DNA of 64,000 bases from Lentilactobacillus kosonis (GTDB lineage: Bacteria; Bacillota; Bacilli; Lactobacillales; Lactobacillaceae): the NCBI RefSeq assembly GCF_003864335.1, contig NZ_BEXA01000003.1, forward strand, positions 1 through 64,000. Direction: 5' to 3'. The first letter of the stretch is position 1. Each line of letters starts with the position of its first letter. The notes under the pieces were generated by a model. That model ran no database searches and was not told where the DNA came from. It saw only the letters and a list, made by a program, of their open reading frames with translations. This document shows, piece by piece, positions 51,515 to 63,525 of this stretch. A program made the position numbers and the translations under genes.

Positions 51515-51898
51515 TTAGTCAACCAATTGTAGGATAACCATCTCAGCACCATCACCACGACGTGGCATAGTCTTGTAGATTCGGGTGTATCCACCATTAC
51601 GGTCAGCGTATTGTGTAGCTAGATCACCAAACAATTTTTGTAAAGCAGTAGTAACAGTAATATCGTCACCGTCTTCTTTAACATCAGCAACAACATCGCG
51701 AATGTATGCAGCAGCTTGACGACGAGCATGTAGGTCACCGCGCTTACCAAGTGAAATCATTTTGTCAGTAGTTGAGCGAACTTCCTTTGCTCTTGCTTCA
51801 GTAGTAACAATTTGGCCATGAATAATCAATTCAGTAGTCAAGTTACGAAGCATTGAACGACGATGTTCACTAGTACGTTGTAATTTACGATTACGCAT
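51515..51898 (-). CDS. rplQ: 50S ribosomal protein L17
   Basis: 127 aa. [20 protein letters not shown] and [19 protein letters not shown] are diagnostic. The following gap of 164 bases to ecfA1 has a small AT palindrome (AATTATC-TAT-GATAATT, 51500-51516) but no clear terminator, so some read-through into the ECF genes is likely. Confidence 0.96.
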   Translation of the reverse strand: MRNRKLQRTSEHRRSMLRNLTTELIIHGQIVTTEARAKEVRSTTDKMISLGKRGDLHARRQAAAYIRDVVADVKEDGDDITVTTALQKLFGDLATQYADRNGGYTRIYKTMPRRGDGAEMVILQLVD

Positions 51899-51921
51899 AA
51901 GTTTAGATATCCTCCTTTAAT

Positions 51922-52872
51922 TTAGTCTTCTTTACGAAGTGACAAACCTAAAGCACCGAGTTTTTCTTTAACCTCTTCCAATGATTTACGACCCAAGTTA
52001 CGGACCTTCATCATATCTGGTTCGGATTTTTCAGTTAACTCTTGAACAGTATTAATGCCTGCACGCTTAAGACAATTATATGAACGAACTGATAAATCAA
52101 GTTCTTCAATAGTCATTTCGAGCATCTTTTCTTTGTGTGTTTCTTCTTTTTCGACCATGATCTCTGTATTTTTAGCTTCATCAGTAAGATCAACAAACAT
52201 CTCAAGATGTTCAGTTAAAATCTTAGCAGCTAAACTTACAGCCTCACTTGGAGTAATTGAACCATTAGTCCAAACGTCCAAAGTAAGCTTATCAAAGTCA
52301 TCACGTTGACCAACCCGGGTACTCTCAACTTGATAGTTGACACGTTCAATTGGGGTATAAATAGAATCGACGGGAAGTACACCAATAGGCATTTCTGAAC
52401 TACGTTGTTTGTTTTCAACAGCAGAAACATACCCACGACCCTTGTTAGCAGTTAGTCGCATATGGAAGTTAGTTCCTTCAGCAACTGTGGCAATATGAAG
52501 ATCAGGATTTAAAACAGTTACGTCGCTATCCCCAACAATATCACCAGCTGTAACATCAGCAGGTCCAATAACATCAATTTCTAAGTTCTCTTCTTCGTCT
52601 TCAGGTCCATCTAATTTTAATGAAATTTTCTTAACATTTAAGATAATCTGAGTGACATCTTCGACAACACCTTTGATGGTTGAGAACTCATGAAGGACAT
52701 TATCAATTTGGATACTAGTAACTGCTGCACCAGGTAGTGAAGAGAGTAAAGTTCTTCTAAGTGAATTACCTAGAGTTGTACCATAACCTCTTTCTAACGG
52801 TTCAACAACAACTTCACCATAGTTATCGTTTTCTTCTATCTTATGAATGTTAGGCTTTTCAAATTCAATCAT
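51922..52872 (-). CDS. rpoA: RNA polymerase subunit alpha
   Basis: 316 aa. N-terminal assembly domain ([49 protein letters not shown]) and C-terminal domain with helix-hairpin-helix ([35 protein letters not shown]) that binds UP elements and activators. ATG 52872 is chosen by homology; an in-frame ATG three codons earlier (52881) sits too close to AAAGGGG. Confidence 0.95.
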   Translation of the reverse strand: MIEFEKPNIHKIEENDNYGEVVVEPLERGYGTTLGNSLRRTLLSSLPGAAVTSIQIDNVLHEFSTIKGVVEDVTQIILNVKKISLKLDGPEDEEENLEIDVIGPADVTAGDIVGDSDVTVLNPDLHIATVAEGTNFHMRLTANKGRGYVSAVENKQRSSEMPIGVLPVDSIYTPIERVNYQVESTRVGQRDDFDKLTLDVWTNGSITPSEAVSLAAKILTEHLEMFVDLTDEAKNTEIMVEKEETHKEKMLEMTIEELDLSVRSYNCLKRAGINTVQELTEKSEPDMMKVRNLGRKSLEEVKEKLGALGLSLRKED

Positions 52873-52970
52873 TCTTATCATTAACCCCTTTCAAAACGCG
52901 TGAGTCTTGTTCGTACAATTTGTAAATATGCGGGTACATATTCCACTTAATGAATTGAGTGCGCAAAATA

Positions 52971-53360
52971 CTAAACTCGACGACGCTTTGGAGGACGAGA
53001 TCCGTTGTGAGGCACTGGAGTAACATCTCTAATAGCTGTAACTTCCAAACCAGTTGCTTGAAGTGCACGAATTGCAGCTTCACGACCTGAACCAGGTCCC
53101 TTAACAGCAACTTCAACAGACTTCATGCCATGTTCCATTGATGCCTTAGCAGCAGCTTCAGCGGCCATTTGAGCAGCAAAAGGTGTTGACTTACGACTAC
53201 CACGGAAACCTAATGCACCAGCAGATGACCATGAAACAGCATTACCTTGTACGTCAGTAATCATCACAAGAGTGTTATTGAATGTTGAGTGAATATGAGC
53301 AACACCTGATTCAATATTCTTCTTGACACGACGTTTACGACTTGTCTTCTTGTTTACCAT
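52971..53360 (-). CDS. rpsK: 30S ribosomal protein S11
   Basis: 129 aa. [35 protein letters not shown] and the C-terminal [17 protein letters not shown] identify S11. Intact. Confidence 0.97.
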   Translation of the reverse strand: MVNKKTSRKRRVKKNIESGVAHIHSTFNNTLVMITDVQGNAVSWSSAGALGFRGSRKSTPFAAQMAAEAAAKASMEHGMKSVEVAVKGPGSGREAAIRALQATGLEVTAIRDVTPVPHNGSRPPKRRRV

Positions 53361-53385
53361 AAAAGCATACGACCTCCCTTTTTAA

Positions 53386-53751
53386 TTATTTTTTCTTACC
53401 TGCAATAGCAGTTTTCTTACCCTTACGAGTACGGGCATTGTTCTTTGTGTGTTGTCCACGAACTGGCAAACCACGACGGTGACGCATACCACGGTATGAG
53501 CCGATTTCTTGAAGACGCTTAATGTTCATGCTTACTTCACGACGTAAGTCACCTTCGATTTTCAAATCGCCAACAACTGCACGAATCTTATCTTCTTGGT
53601 CAGGTGTCAAATCACGCACACGAATATCTTCTGAAACGCCAGCGTCGGCTAAGATCTTTTGTGCAGTGGTGTTACCAATACCAAAAATATATGTTAAGCC
53701 AATGACAATACGCTTGTCACGTGGCAAATCAATTCCGGCAATACGAGCCAT
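53386..53751 (-). CDS. rpsM: 30S ribosomal protein S13
   Basis: 121 aa. [39 protein letters not shown] and [20 protein letters not shown] are diagnostic. Intact; C-terminal lysines reach the P site. Confidence 0.97.
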   Translation of the reverse strand: MARIAGIDLPRDKRIVIGLTYIFGIGNTTAQKILADAGVSEDIRVRDLTPDQEDKIRAVVGDLKIEGDLRREVSMNIKRLQEIGSYRGMRHRRGLPVRGQHTKNNARTRKGKKTAIAGKKK

Positions 53752-53775
53752 TTAACAGCACCTCCTATTAATAAA

Positions 53776-53895
53776 TTATTTACCTTGACGTTGTTTATGC
53801 TTAGGGTTTGCAGAGCAAATAATCATTACTCGACCCTTACGCTTAATAACTTTACAATGTTCACACATTGGTTTTACAGATGGTCTTACCTTCAT
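53776..53895 (-). CDS. rpmJ: 50S ribosomal protein L36
   Basis: 39 aa, found by reading between rpsM and infA. It reads [20 protein letters not shown] followed by [19 protein letters not shown]. The three Cys and the His form the zinc site of the zinc-bearing type. ATG 53895 is seven bases after GGAGG; another ATG lies directly before it. Confidence 0.96.
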   Translation of the reverse strand: MKVRPSVKPMCEHCKVIKRKGRVMIICSANPKHKQRQGK

Positions 53896-53928
53896 CATTA
53901 ACCCTCCTTGACAGAAATGAAGACATTA

Positions 53929-54147
53929 TTACTTAAATCTATAAGTAATTCTACCCTTACTTAAATCGTAAGGCGACATTTCAACAGTAACTTTATCACC
54001 TGGAAGGATTCGAATATAATGCATTCTGATCTTTCCAGAAACGTGTGCCAAAATTTCATGTCCGTTTTCTAATTCAACTCTAAACATTGCATTGGGCAAC
54101 GTTTCGATGACTTTTCCTTCAACTTCAATGACATTATCTTTTGCCAA
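53929..54147 (-). CDS. infA: Translation initiation factor IF-1
   Basis: 72 aa OB-fold protein beginning [20 protein letters not shown] and ending [15 protein letters not shown]. Occupies the ribosomal A site during initiation. Intact, in its usual place between adk and rpmJ. Confidence 0.97.
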   Translation of the reverse strand: MAKDNVIEVEGKVIETLPNAMFRVELENGHEILAHVSGKIRMHYIRILPGDKVTVEMSPYDLSKGRITYRFK

Positions 54148-54267
54148 TAAAAAACACCTCCAACCATTAATGTTAGATTATTTGTTCAAAATATCATGTA
54201 ATAGCCAAACGATAGTCTACCACATTAAACTAAAATCTTCAATCTAACGCATTCTTACCAATTAAAT

Positions 54268-54924
54268 TTATAGCGAACCAAGAATTTTGTCTAAATCTAC
54301 CCAAACTTCATTGATGTCCTTGTTACCATCAACATTAAATAACAAGTCTCTATCTTTGTAGTAAGAAATTAATGGCGTATTCATTTTAATGTTTACATCG
54401 AGACGATTCTTAACGGCTTCAGGTTTATCATCCTCACGTTGATAGAACTCATGGTGGCCACACACGTCACAAGTGTTTTCAACTTTTGGCATGTGATAAA
54501 TCTTGTGATAAGTCGCACCACAGTTCTTACAAATGAACCGACCAGTTAACCGATCAGTAAGTATCTTAGGATCAACATCGATATTAATAACTGCATCTAA
54601 TGGTTTAGCCAGTTCTTCAGACATATCTGAAAGTGCATCAGCCTGTTCCAAAGTTCTTGGATAACCATCTAGAAGAAAACCGTCATCGGTATCAGATTTT
54701 GCAAGCCGATCCTTAACGATTCCATTAGTTACTTCATCAGGAACCAAGTTCCCTTTGTCAGTGTATTCCTTAGCCTTCAATCCCATTGGAGTTTCGTTAG
54801 AAATTGCTTCTCTAAACATATCTCCAGTTGAAATATGAGGAATTTGATACTTATCAACGATGAACTGAGCTTGTGTACCTTTTCCTGCTCCTGGTAGTCC
54901 CATTAAAATTAAATTTAATGACAT
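54268..54924 (-). CDS. adk: Adenylate kinase
   Basis: 218 aa. P-loop [11 protein letters not shown] at the N-terminus, AMP-binding [20 protein letters not shown], and a LID domain with a four-Cys zinc site (CKNCGATYH ... CDVCGHHEF), the Gram-positive form. Lies 33 bases after secY. Confidence 0.97.
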   Translation of the reverse strand: MSLNLILMGLPGAGKGTQAQFIVDKYQIPHISTGDMFREAISNETPMGLKAKEYTDKGNLVPDEVTNGIVKDRLAKSDTDDGFLLDGYPRTLEQADALSDMSEELAKPLDAVINIDVDPKILTDRLTGRFICKNCGATYHKIYHMPKVENTCDVCGHHEFYQREDDKPEAVKNRLDVNIKMNTPLISYYKDRDLLFNVDGNKDINEVWVDLDKILGSL

Positions 54925-54956
54925 TATTAGATTTCCTCCTCGATTATAGGTTCTTA

Positions 54957-56272
54957 TTAATCAGTGGTTGGTTTTGTATCCTTAATAAAACCAACGTATT
55001 GTCGCTTCATCATCAAACCTCTGATTTGACGAATAGTTTCAATAGCAACACCAACAACAATCAATAAACTAGTTCCACCTAAACCGATTGATTCATCCAA
55101 ATTCCACACATTTGAGCAATTAATGGAATCAAAGCAACAATACCCAAGAAAACCGATCCAACAGTACTTAGCTTCATTAGTAAACTTGATACATATGCTT
55201 GCGTTTCATGACCAGGCCAAACACCCGGAATATAACTCCCTTGCTTTTGCAAGTTTTCAGAAAGTTTTTCTGGATTAACTTGAACAAACGCATAGAAGAA
55301 AGTAAACATGACAATCAATACAGTGTATAAAGTTGCACCAGTTGGTGTCTGCATGTTAAATATGTCGGAAAGCACTTGATACCATGTATCTTGTGAGTGA
55401 GTAGCAGTAAATGCCATTAGGATAGTTTGCGGAGTTGCGATAAATGAACTCGCAAAGATTACTGGAATAACACCAGCAACATTAACCTTTAATGGAAGAT
55501 AACTACTATCAGAAGCTCCAGCAACCCGACGAGTATATTGAATAGGTACTCTTCGTTCTGCCTGTTGAACCCAAGTTACAAAAGTAACGATTGCTAACAC
55601 AGCAATCAACAATACAATACCGAATAAAATTGCCAACCACAATTCGCTTCCACTAGCTCCAACAATGTTTTCTTGATAAAGCTTTTGAAGGCCAACCGGA
55701 AGTCGAGCAATAATTCCAGCAAAGATAATCATTGAAATTCCGTTTCCAATACCTCTTTCAGTGATCATGTCACCCATCCATGTGGTAAGCATTGTACCAC
55801 CGGTAAGAATAACACCAATCATAATGAAAGTTTGGGCATTAGGATGCGAAACTAGATTCAAACTACTTAGTTGGTTAAAACCAGCGGTGATTCCGATAGA
55901 TTGGAAAAATCCAAGGATAACAGTGAGATACCTTGTCCATTGGTTAAGCTTCCGTCTACCAACTTCACCTTGTTTACCCCATTCGACGAATCTGGGAACG
56001 ATATCCATTTGTAATAATTGAACGATGATTTGAGCAGTGATGTATGGTGATACTCCCATCGCAAATATCGAGTAGTTAGTCAAACCTCCACCACTAAATG
56101 TGTTTAAGATATTAACTAATCCAGATGATGCAACAGATTGAAGTGCTTTCGCATTAATTCCCGGAACCGTAATATAGGCACCTAAACGGAAGATAATCAG
56201 TACACCTAACGTAAATAGGAGTTTGTTTCTTATTTCCTTAACTTGAAATGCACTCTTTAATGTTGAGAGCAT
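54957..56272 (-). CDS. secY: Protein translocase subunit SecY (frameshifted near the C-terminus)
   Basis: Ten-helix channel of the Sec system. [20 protein letters not shown] start, [46 protein letters not shown]. The continuous frame stops at 55079; adding one T at 55098-55100 gives [19 protein letters not shown] and continues to [16 protein letters not shown], stop at 54957, ~438 aa. The lost tail contains the last helix, so the break cannot be genuine in a living cell. Confidence 0.94.
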
Positions 56273-56706
56273 TAGATCACCTCGATTTTACCGCCCGCAT
56301 TTTCAATAGTTGTTTGAGCTGTCTTTGAGAATTTGTTAGCTTTAACAGTTAACTTCTTTGATAACTCACCTTCACCAAGAATTTTGATGCCAGATTTAAC
56401 ATTCTTGACAATTCCTGATTCAACAAGTAATTCAGGAGTTACCTCGGTGTCATTATCAAAGGCTTCAAGTTTGGCAACATTCACTACTGCATATTCCTTG
56501 CGGTTAATGTTGTTAAAACCACGTTTTGGAATACGACGGTAAAGTGGCATTTGGCCACCTTCAAAACCGATACGTGTCTTACTACGAGCCTTTTGACCTT
56601 TTTGGCCACGACCAGCAGTCTTACCCTTACCAGCTGAACGACCACGTCCCTTACGAGTACGTAGTGAACGAGAACCTTCAGCGGCTTTCAATTCGTTCAT
56701 TTCCAT
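56272..56706 (-). CDS. rplO: 50S ribosomal protein L15
   Basis: 144 aa. Basic N-terminus with [20 protein letters not shown] and [21 protein letters not shown]-terminal domain with [19 protein letters not shown]. Overlaps secY start by TAATG. Confidence 0.96.
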   Translation of the reverse strand: MEMNELKAAEGSRSLRTRKGRGRSAGKGKTAGRGQKGQKARSKTRIGFEGGQMPLYRRIPKRGFNNINRKEYAVVNVAKLEAFDNDTEVTPELLVESGIVKNVKSGIKILGEGELSKKLTVKANKFSKTAQTTIENAGGKIEVI

Positions 56707-56735
56707 GAAATTAGCACCTCCTTACAAAATAATAA

Positions 56736-56921
56736 TTAGTCTTTAACTTGTTCTACATCAATTAAGTGTGCAATTTGGAAAAGTGCACCCCGAGTTGCTT
56801 CATTGTCGGGCTTTACAACTGAGCTGTTAACTCTGTTTAATCCAAGAGCCTTCACAATTTTACGTTGCTTTGGGAGGCGATGTGCAGCACTACGAATTAA
56901 TGTAATTTTCAATTGAGCCAT
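56736..56921 (-). CDS. rpmD: 50S ribosomal protein L30
   Basis: 61 aa. [20 protein letters not shown] and [20 protein letters not shown] identify L30. Intact. Confidence 0.96.
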   Translation of the reverse strand: MAQLKITLIRSAAHRLPKQRKIVKALGLNRVNSSVVKPDNEATRGALFQIAHLIDVEQVKD

Positions 56922-56934
56922 TACAATAACCTCC

Positions 56935-57438
56935 TTATTCAGCTAGATGTTGGGCTGAAACACCACGTAAAGCTGAAACTTCTTCAGCATTTCTCAAAGC
57001 TTTCAAGCCTTCAAAAGTAGCTCTAATAACATTGACCGGAGTGTTTGATCCCAAACGCTTACTTGTAACATCGTCGATACCGGCAAGTTCCATAACGTTA
57101 CGTACGGCACCACCAGCAGCAACTCCAGAACCTTCAGCAGCAGGCTTAAGTAAAATTCTACCACCGCCGAATGTTCCTACGATTTCATGAGGAATTGTTG
57201 TACCAACAATCGGAACCTCAATCAAGTTCTTGCGAGCTGCTTCGACTGCTTTACGAATAGCTTCAGGAACTTCTTGAGCTTTACCAGTACCAAATCCAAC
57301 ATGACCTTGTTTGTCGCCAACAACAACCAAAGCTGCAAAACGAAGACGACGTCCACCTTTAACAACCTTTGTGATCCGGTTGATTGAAACGACAGTATCT
57401 TCAAGCTCTAACTTATCTGGATCAATAAACTTCTTCAT
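56935..57438 (-). CDS. rpsE: 30S ribosomal protein S5
   Basis: 167 aa. [39 protein letters not shown] and [20 protein letters not shown]. Translation-fidelity protein; the spectinomycin-contact loop [13 protein letters not shown] looks wild-type. Intact. Confidence 0.97.
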   Translation of the reverse strand: MKKFIDPDKLELEDTVVSINRITKVVKGGRRLRFAALVVVGDKQGHVGFGTGKAQEVPEAIRKAVEAARKNLIEVPIVGTTIPHEIVGTFGGGRILLKPAAEGSGVAAGGAVRNVMELAGIDDVTSKRLGSNTPVNVIRATFEGLKALRNAEEVSALRGVSAQHLAE

Positions 57439-57459
57439 GTGCGGTTATTCCTCCTTTTA

Positions 57460-57822
57460 TTAAAATTCTAGTCCGTTTTCACGAGCAGCATCTGCAAGAG
57501 CTTGAACACGACCATGGTAAATGTATCCTCCACGATCAAAAACAACATTTTTAATGTTCTTTTCATTAGCGCGTTCTGCGACTAATTTACCAACACTAGC
57601 TGCTTGTTCAGTCTTGTTTCCACTGACTGCAGTATCAAGTGTTGAGGCACTAACAAGCGTTACACCCTCTACGTCATCAATTACTTGAGCGTAGATGTTT
57701 TTGTTTGAACGGAAAACATTTAAGCGTGGGCGCTCGGCAGTACCAGAAATTTTACTACGGACACGACTATGACGACGTTTCCGGTTTTTGTTTTTATCTG
57801 GTTTAGAAATCAAAATAGTCAC
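57460..57822 (-). CDS. rplR: 50S ribosomal protein L18
   Basis: 120 aa. [20 protein letters not shown] at the N-terminus, [29 protein letters not shown] and GLEF end. Binds 5S rRNA. Intact. Confidence 0.97.
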   Translation of the reverse strand: MTILISKPDKNKNRKRRHSRVRSKISGTAERPRLNVFRSNKNIYAQVIDDVEGVTLVSASTLDTAVSGNKTEQAASVGKLVAERANEKNIKNVVFDRGGYIYHGRVQALADAARENGLEF

Positions 57823-57848
57823 CTCAATTTAATTTAAACTAGTAAGTA

Positions 57849-58388
57849 CTACTTACCAGTCTTTCCTTCTTTACGGATAATGTGTTCGTTTTCGTAACGA
57901 ATACCCTTACCCTTGTATGGTTCTGGTGAACGAACGGCACGAATATCGGCAGCTAGGTCACCAACGTGTTGTTTGTTAATACCACTAATATTAATAGTAG
58001 TGTTATCAGGAACTTCAACAGTCAAATCTTCAGGAACGGTCATTTCAACCGGGTTAGAATAACCAACATTAAGAGTTAATGTCTTTCCTTTCAATTGAGC
58101 ACGGTATCCAACACCGACAAGTTTAAGGGTCTTAGAAAATCCGGTAGTAACGCCTTCAACCATGTTGTTGAAGTTTGCCCGAGTTGTCCCATGAAGGGCA
58201 CGAACACGGTTATTGTATGCACCAATTGGTTCAAAAGTAACTTCGTTTCCGTTAACGTTCATCTTAATATCAGATGAAAGTTCGCGGGTCAAAGATCCTT
58301 TAGAACCTTTAACAGTTACAACGTTCCCTTCAGATTTAATTTCTACACCTTCAGGAATAGTAACAGTTTTATAACCAATACGACTCAT
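57849..58388 (-). CDS. rplF: 50S ribosomal protein L6
   Basis: 179 aa. [50 protein letters not shown] and C-terminal [20 protein letters not shown]. Two-domain duplicated fold visible. Intact. Confidence 0.97.
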   Translation of the reverse strand: MSRIGYKTVTIPEGVEIKSEGNVVTVKGSKGSLTRELSSDIKMNVNGNEVTFEPIGAYNNRVRALHGTTRANFNNMVEGVTTGFSKTLKLVGVGYRAQLKGKTLTLNVGYSNPVEMTVPEDLTVEVPDNTTINISGINKQHVGDLAADIRAVRSPEPYKGKGIRYENEHIIRKEGKTGK

Positions 58389-58419
58389 TGAAATTACACC
58401 TCCAGTTTTTTGAAATTTT

Positions 58420-58818
58420 TTACCAAATGTAAGCTAATACTTCGCCACCGACTTTTTGAGCGCGTGCTTCTTTGTCAGTAACAACTCCATTTGAAGTAGA
58501 AATAATTGCGATTCCAAGACCATTTAGGACCTTAGGAACTGAGTCAGATTTAACGTATGAACGTAGACCTGGCTTAGAAATTCTCTTTAAACCTGTGATG
58601 ACACGTTGCTTGTCCTTACCGTATTTTAGAAATACGCGGATCACGCCTTGTTTATCATCTTCAATATATTCAACATCGCGAATGAAACCTTCTCGTTTGA
58701 GGATTTCTGCGATATCACGTTTAATCTTTGATGCAGGAACTTCAACTGTTTCATGGCGAACCATGTTCGCATTACGAATGCGAGTTAAAAAGTCTGCAAT
58801 TGGGTCAGTCATAGACAT
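58420..58818 (-). CDS. rpsH: 30S ribosomal protein S8
   Basis: 132 aa. [39 protein letters not shown] and [20 protein letters not shown] are diagnostic. ATG 58818 lies ten bases after GGAGG; an in-frame ATG follows two codons later. Intact. Confidence 0.97.
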   Translation of the reverse strand: MSMTDPIADFLTRIRNANMVRHETVEVPASKIKRDIAEILKREGFIRDVEYIEDDKQGVIRVFLKYGKDKQRVITGLKRISKPGLRSYVKSDSVPKVLNGLGIAIISTSNGVVTDKEARAQKVGGEVLAYIW

Positions 58819-58845
58819 TAACGTACAACCTCCTTTTTTAAAATA

Positions 58846-59030
58846 TTACCAACTAGCTTTTTTCATACCTGGAATTTGACCCATGTGGGCAAGTTCACGG
58901 ACGCATAAACGGCATAAATGGAATTTTTTGTAAACTGAATGAGGTCGTCCGCAGCGTTCGCAACGTGTATAGTTTTGTGTTGAGAATTTAGCAGGGCGTT
59001 CACTTTTTACAATTAATGATTTTTAGCCAA
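58846..59030 (-). CDS. rpsN: 30S ribosomal protein S14 type Z (frameshifted)
   Basis: Not open as a single frame. TTG 59030 is 8 bases after GAGGAGG and reads LAKN before a stop. Adding one A to the run at 59020-59024 gives [20 protein letters not shown], then [20 protein letters not shown] and [20 protein letters not shown], 61 aa. Two CxxC pairs give the zinc site of the type Z (zinc-bearing) form. Confidence 0.94.
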
Positions 59031-59045
59031 TGTGAAACCTCCTCA

Positions 59046-59588
59046 TTATTTGGCAAATGGCATACCGAATTGAGTCAACAATTCACGTGATTCTTCATCA
59101 GTATTTGCAGTAGTTACGACTACAATGTCCAAACCTCTAACACGGTTAACATCATCGTAATCAATTTCAGGGAAAATCAATTGTTCTCTAACACCTAAGG
59201 TATAGTTACCACGGCCATCAAAGGCACGGTTGCTAACACCATGGAAGTCACGAACACGTGGCAATGATACATTGATCAACTTGTCCAAGAAATCATACAT
59301 TCTGTCACCACGAAGGGTAACTTTGGCACCGATTGACATTCCTTCACGGAGTCTAAAACCGGCAATAGATTTCTTAGCTTTTGTAACTAATGGCTTTTGA
59401 CCTGAGATCAAAGCAAGTTCAGCAACTGCTTCATCCAAGTTCTTGGCGTTAGTAACTGCATCACCAACACCCATGTTCAAAACAATTTTCTCAATCTTTG
59501 GAGCTTGCATAGTTGAGCTGTAATTGAATTTTTCCATCATGTGTGATTTGATTTCACTATCAAATTTTTCTCGTAAACGACTTGACAT
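59046..59588 (-). CDS. rplE: 50S ribosomal protein L5
   Basis: 180 aa. [51 protein letters not shown] and [19 protein letters not shown]. Part of the 5S rRNA particle with L18. Intact. Confidence 0.97.
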   Translation of the reverse strand: MSSRLREKFDSEIKSHMMEKFNYSSTMQAPKIEKIVLNMGVGDAVTNAKNLDEAVAELALISGQKPLVTKAKKSIAGFRLREGMSIGAKVTLRGDRMYDFLDKLINVSLPRVRDFHGVSNRAFDGRGNYTLGVREQLIFPEIDYDDVNRVRGLDIVVVTTANTDEESRELLTQFGMPFAK

Positions 59589-59618
59589 TTAAAAGGTATC
59601 CTCCTTTCGCTTATAAAA

Positions 59619-59927
59619 TTAATCGATTGCTTTTTGAGATTTCTTAGAAAAACGAACCTTTTTACCATCTTCAATTTTGAAACCAACACGAGTTGGTTCA
59701 TTAGTTGATGGGTCAATAAGCATTACATTTGAAACATGAATAGCGGCTTCAGTATCAACAATTCCACCTTGTGGGTTGGTAGTTGAAGCTTTAGCATGTT
59801 TCTTAATCATGTTAACGCCTTCGACAATAACACGGTCTTTTGAAGCAATAGTCTTTTTAACTGTTCCTTCTTTACCTTTGTCCTTACCACTAATAACACG
59901 AACTTTGTCACCAGTTTTAATGAACAT
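59619..59927 (-). CDS. rplX: 50S ribosomal protein L24
   Basis: 102 aa. KOW motif [20 protein letters not shown] at the N-terminus, [12 protein letters not shown] and [20 protein letters not shown]. Assembly initiator of the large subunit. Intact. Confidence 0.97.
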   Translation of the reverse strand: MFIKTGDKVRVISGKDKGKEGTVKKTIASKDRVIVEGVNMIKKHAKASTTNPQGGIVDTEAAIHVSNVMLIDPSTNEPTRVGFKIEDGKKVRFSKKSQKAID

Positions 59928-59958
59928 AACGGCACCTCCTTATATCCTTGGGTTGAAA

Positions 59959-60327
59959 TTAAAGTACTTCTGGGGCCAATGAAACGATCTTCATGAAGTT
60001 GTGATCACGCAATTCACGAGCAACCGGGCCAAAGATACGAGTACCTTGAGGGCTTTTATCATCACGAATTAATACCGCAGCATTTTCGTCAAAACGGATG
60101 TATGAACCATCGTTACGACGTGTAACTGCCTTAGTACGGACAACAACAGCTTTAACAACGTCACCCTTTTTGACAACGCCACCTGGTGTTGCTTGTTTAA
60201 CAGTAGCAACGATTGTATCACCGATTCCGGCATATCTTCTAGTTGAGCCACCTAGGACCTTGATTGTTAAAATTTCTCTTGCGCCTGAGTTGTCAGCAAC
60301 TTTTAAACGGCTTTCTTGTTGAATCAA
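59959..60327 (-). CDS. rplN: 50S ribosomal protein L14
   Basis: 122 aa. [54 protein letters not shown] and RGTRIF-type [20 protein letters not shown]. Intact. Confidence 0.97.
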   Translation of the reverse strand: MIQQESRLKVADNSGAREILTIKVLGGSTRRYAGIGDTIVATVKQATPGGVVKKGDVVKAVVVRTKAVTRRNDGSYIRFDENAAVLIRDDKSPQGTRIFGPVARELRDHNFMKIVSLAPEVL

Positions 60328-60389
60328 AGGTATATCCTCCCTTCATTTTTTAAGATCAGAATACGATAAAAAATGATAAATATTTATTA

Positions 60390-60655
60390 TTAAATAATAA
60401 CCGCTTTTTCAACAATGTCTAAAAGACGGAAACGTTTTGTCTTAGATAATGGACGAGTTTCCATGATACGTACAACATCATTAACTTTTGCTTCATTGTT
60501 TTCATCATGAGCAGTGTATTTTTAGAATACTTAACGCGCTTACCGTATACGGGGTGAGTCTTGTATGTTTCGACAACAACAGTGATAGTCTTATCACTCT
60601 TAGCAGAAACTACTCGTCCTTGGTATACTTTACGTTGGTTGCGTTCTTCAGCCAT
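60390..60655 (-). CDS. rpsQ: 30S ribosomal protein S17 (frameshifted)
   Basis: OB-fold primary binder of 16S rRNA. Begins [20 protein letters not shown] and [16 protein letters not shown]. One A is missing in the run at 60519-60523; restoring it continues [40 protein letters not shown], stop at 60390, 88 aa. The uncorrected frame would lose the conserved [11 protein letters not shown]. Confidence 0.94.
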
Positions 60656-60680
60656 TAAACAGTTACCTCCTTATCGTATT

Positions 60681-60875
60681 CTATTTGTTAAGTTCTTGTT
60701 GACGAAGTGCTGTCTTGATACGAGCAATGTTCTTACGAACTTGCTTTAGACGAGCAGTGTTTTCAAGTTGACCAGTGGCCAATTGGAAACGAAGATTGAA
60801 CAATTCGTCTTTGTAGTCTTGTTCTTTTTCAATCATTTGAGCAGTGGTTAATTCATTAATTTCTTTAGCCTTCAT
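60681..60875 (-). CDS. rpmC: 50S ribosomal protein L29
   Basis: 64 aa helical hairpin: [59 protein letters not shown] 60875 matches the family start and overlaps the end of rplP by 11 bases; an in-frame GTG at 60887 is an alternative. Confidence 0.95.
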   Translation of the reverse strand: MKAKEINELTTAQMIEKEQDYKDELFNLRFQLATGQLENTARLKQVRKNIARIKTALRQQELNK

Positions 60876-61299
60876 TGGATTCGCCACCTACTTCCTCACG
60901 TTTTAAAATCTTAGTTCTAACGGGAAGTTTCATTGATGCAAGTCTTAATGCTTCGTTGGCAACTTCTTCAGTAACGCCACCAACTTCAAAAAGTACCTTG
61001 CCCCGCTTAACAGGTGCAACCCATCCAGCAGGTGTACCTTTACCATTACCCATTCGAACTCCGACACCCTTTTCGGTATATGACTTGTGAGGGAAAATCT
61101 TAATCCAAACTTTTCCACCACGTTTCATATAACGAGTCATTGCTATACGAGCGGCTTCGATTTGTCTGTTTGTGATCCATTTTGAATCCAAAGCTTGCAA
61201 ACCGTAATCGCCGAAGCTCACTTGCTTACCACCTTTGGCTTGCCCACGGAGCTTACCACGATGTTCACGACGATGCTTAACACGTTTTGGTACTAACAT
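60865..61299 (-). CDS. rplP: 50S ribosomal protein L16
   Basis: 144 aa. [80 protein letters not shown]. Binds near the A site; contact region for several antibiotics looks normal. Intact. Confidence 0.97.
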   Translation of the reverse strand: MLVPKRVKHRREHRGKLRGQAKGGKQVSFGDYGLQALDSKWITNRQIEAARIAMTRYMKRGGKVWIKIFPHKSYTEKGVGVRMGNGKGTPAGWVAPVKRGKVLFEVGGVTEEVANEALRLASMKLPVRTKILKREEVGGESNEG

Positions 61300-61301
61300 G
61301 T

Positions 61302-61966
61302 TTATTTCCCTCCTTTGTCCTCATTCTCGGTGTTCTTTTTTTCAGGAAGAATTTCACCACGATAGATCCAAGTTTTTACACCAATTGATCCATATGTTGT
61401 GTGTGCTTCTACCCATGCATAATCAATGTCAGCTCTAAGTGTATGCAAAGGAACTGTACCATCTGAGTATGTTTCGATACGAGCCATGTCGGCACCGTTC
61501 AAACGACCAGCTGATTGAGTCTTAATACCCTTTGCACCAGAACGCATTGTTCTTTGCATTGCTTGACGCATTGCACGACGGAAGGCAACACGACCTTCAA
61601 GTTGACGAGCAATGTTTTCACCAACTAGTTTAGCATCTAAATCAGGTTTCTTGATTTCGATGATGTTGATGTGAACTCTCTTACCAGTAAGGTTGTTAAG
61701 TTCTTTACGAAGGTTTTCAACTTCTGAACCACCTTTACCAATAACCATACCTGGTTTGGCAGTGTGGATAGAAACGTTAACCCGGTTTGCAGCACGTTCA
61801 ATTCAACAGTTGAAACTGATGCGCTTGCAAGACGTTTTTCAATATATTTACGGATTTGTAGGTCTTCACGTAAGTATGCTGCGTATTCTTTATCAGCGTA
61901 CCATTTAGCTTCCCAGTCGCGAATAACACCTACACGGAATCCATTAGGATTAATTTTTTGTCCCAC
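61302..61966 (-). CDS. rpsC: 30S ribosomal protein S3 (frameshifted)
   Basis: [20 protein letters not shown], then [15 protein letters not shown]; one A is missing at 61802-61803, and restoring it gives [20 protein letters not shown] and [19 protein letters not shown] (KH domain GKGG). C-terminal domain [20 protein letters not shown] and [12 protein letters not shown]. ~221 aa. Essential mRNA-entry protein, so the break is an error. Confidence 0.95.
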
Positions 61967-61969
61967 GTG

Positions 61970-62326
61970 TTATCCCTCCTCTTTTTCTGAAACTACGATC
62001 GTAATGTGACTAGTACGTTTGTTAATTGGTGAAGCAGAACCCTTTGCACGAGGGCGGAAACGCTTGAGCGTTGGTCCTTCATTTACAAAAACTTCGCTTA
62101 CATACAAATTATCACTGTCTAAGTCAAAATTGTTTTCTGCGTTAGCAACTGCAGATTTCAAAACTTTTGCTACCACTGGTGAAGCTCCACGAGGTGTGAA
62201 GTCCAAGATAGCTGCTGCTTCAGCAACGTTCTTGCCTCTAATAAGATCAACTACAAGGCGGACCTTACGAGCGGCAATACGAACAGTTTTAGCAGTTGCT
62301 TGTGCTGATGTAACTTGTTCAGCCAT
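61970..62326 (-). CDS. rplV: 50S ribosomal protein L22
   Basis: 118 aa. [41 protein letters not shown], hairpin [20 protein letters not shown] lining the exit tunnel (macrolide region looks wild-type), THITIVV. Three bases before rpsC. Intact. Confidence 0.97.
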   Translation of the reverse strand: MAEQVTSAQATAKTVRIAARKVRLVVDLIRGKNVAEAAAILDFTPRGASPVVAKVLKSAVANAENNFDLDSDNLYVSEVFVNEGPTLKRFRPRAKGSASPINKRTSHITIVVSEKEEG

Positions 62327-62343
62327 TAGTTATCCTCCTTGCT

Positions 62344-62618
62344 TTACTTAGTTTTCTTATCGTCACCACTGTGACCATGGAAAGTACGTGTTGGAACAAA
62401 CTCACCGAGTTTATGTCCAACCATGTCTTCTTGAACATACACTGGTACATGTTTACGACCATCATAAACTGCGAATGTATATCCAATAAAACTTGGGAAA
62501 ATCGTTGACCGACGAGACCAAGTCTTGATTACAGACTTCTTTTCTTGGTCTTTTTGAGCATCAACCTTTTTAAGTAAGTGCTCGTCAGCGAATGGTCCCT
62601 TTTTAAGCTACGACTCAT
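62344..62618 (-). CDS. rpsS: 30S ribosomal protein S19 (frameshifted)
   Basis: ATG 62618 behind GGAGGTCA opens MSRSLKR and then loses frame. Adding one A to the run at 62600-62604 gives [20 protein letters not shown], then [40 protein letters not shown] and [20 protein letters not shown], 91 aa. Fills the apparent gap between rplB and rplV. Confidence 0.95.
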
Positions 62619-62658
62619 TTTGTGACCTCCTCTGTTGACATGCATTAAATGCTATTTA

Positions 62659-63498
62659 TTACATCTTCGATCCTTTACGACGACGAACGATAAATTTATC
62701 AGAACGTGCCTTCTTAGAACGAGTCTTCTTACCAACTGTCTTCTTACCCCATGGTGATAATGGTGATGGAAGACCAACTGGAGCTTTACCTTCACCACCA
62801 CCATGTGGGTGATCGTTAGGGTTCATTACAGATCCACGAACGTGTGGACGTTGGCCCTTGTAACGAGTACGTCCAGCTTTACCAACATTAACAAGTTCAT
62901 GTTCTTCATTACCAACAGCACCAATAGTGGCACGGTTAACAGAAAGAATCATACGAACTTCGCCTGAAGATAATCTAACAAGTACGTATTTACCGTCACG
63001 ACCTAATAATTGAGCTGATGTACCAGCAGAACGAACAAGTTGTCCACCCTTACCAGGCTTTAACTCAATATTATGAATAACTGATCCGACAGGAATGTTT
63101 GCAAGTGGCAATGTGTTACCAGTCTTAATATCAGCGTTAGGACCTGATTCAACTTTGTCCCCTACCTTCAAGCCTTTAGGTGCGATGATGTATGCTTTGA
63201 TACCATCTTCATACACGATAAGGGCAATATTAGCAGTTCTGTTTGGATCATATTCAATAGCTTTAACAGTAGCTGTAATATCATCTTTATTACGTTTGAA
63301 ATCAATAATACGATATTGATTCTTGTTTCCGCCACCACGGTGACGAACAGTCATGTGACCGTAGTTATTACGGCCGGCAGTCTTGCTCTTTGATTCAAGC
63401 AATGACTTTTCAGGTTTTGACTTAGTGATATCACTGTAGTCAAGACTAGTCATGTTACGTCGACCATTACTGGTTGGCTTGTATGTCTTAATACCCAA
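62659..63498 (-). CDS. rplB: 50S ribosomal protein L2
   Basis: 279 aa. [57 protein letters not shown], and the peptidyl-transferase loop [19 protein letters not shown] with the conserved His. Intact. Confidence 0.97.
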   Translation of the reverse strand: MGIKTYKPTSNGRRNMTSLDYSDITKSKPEKSLLESKSKTAGRNNYGHMTVRHRGGGNKNQYRIIDFKRNKDDITATVKAIEYDPNRTANIALIVYEDGIKAYIIAPKGLKVGDKVESGPNADIKTGNTLPLANIPVGSVIHNIELKPGKGGQLVRSAGTSAQLLGRDGKYVLVRLSSGEVRMILSVNRATIGAVGNEEHELVNVGKAGRTRYKGQRPHVRGSVMNPNDHPHGGGEGKAPVGLPSPLSPWGKKTVGKKTRSKKARSDKFIVRRRKGSKM

Positions 63499-63525
63499 GA
63501 TGTTTCCCTCCTATATTAAGTATTT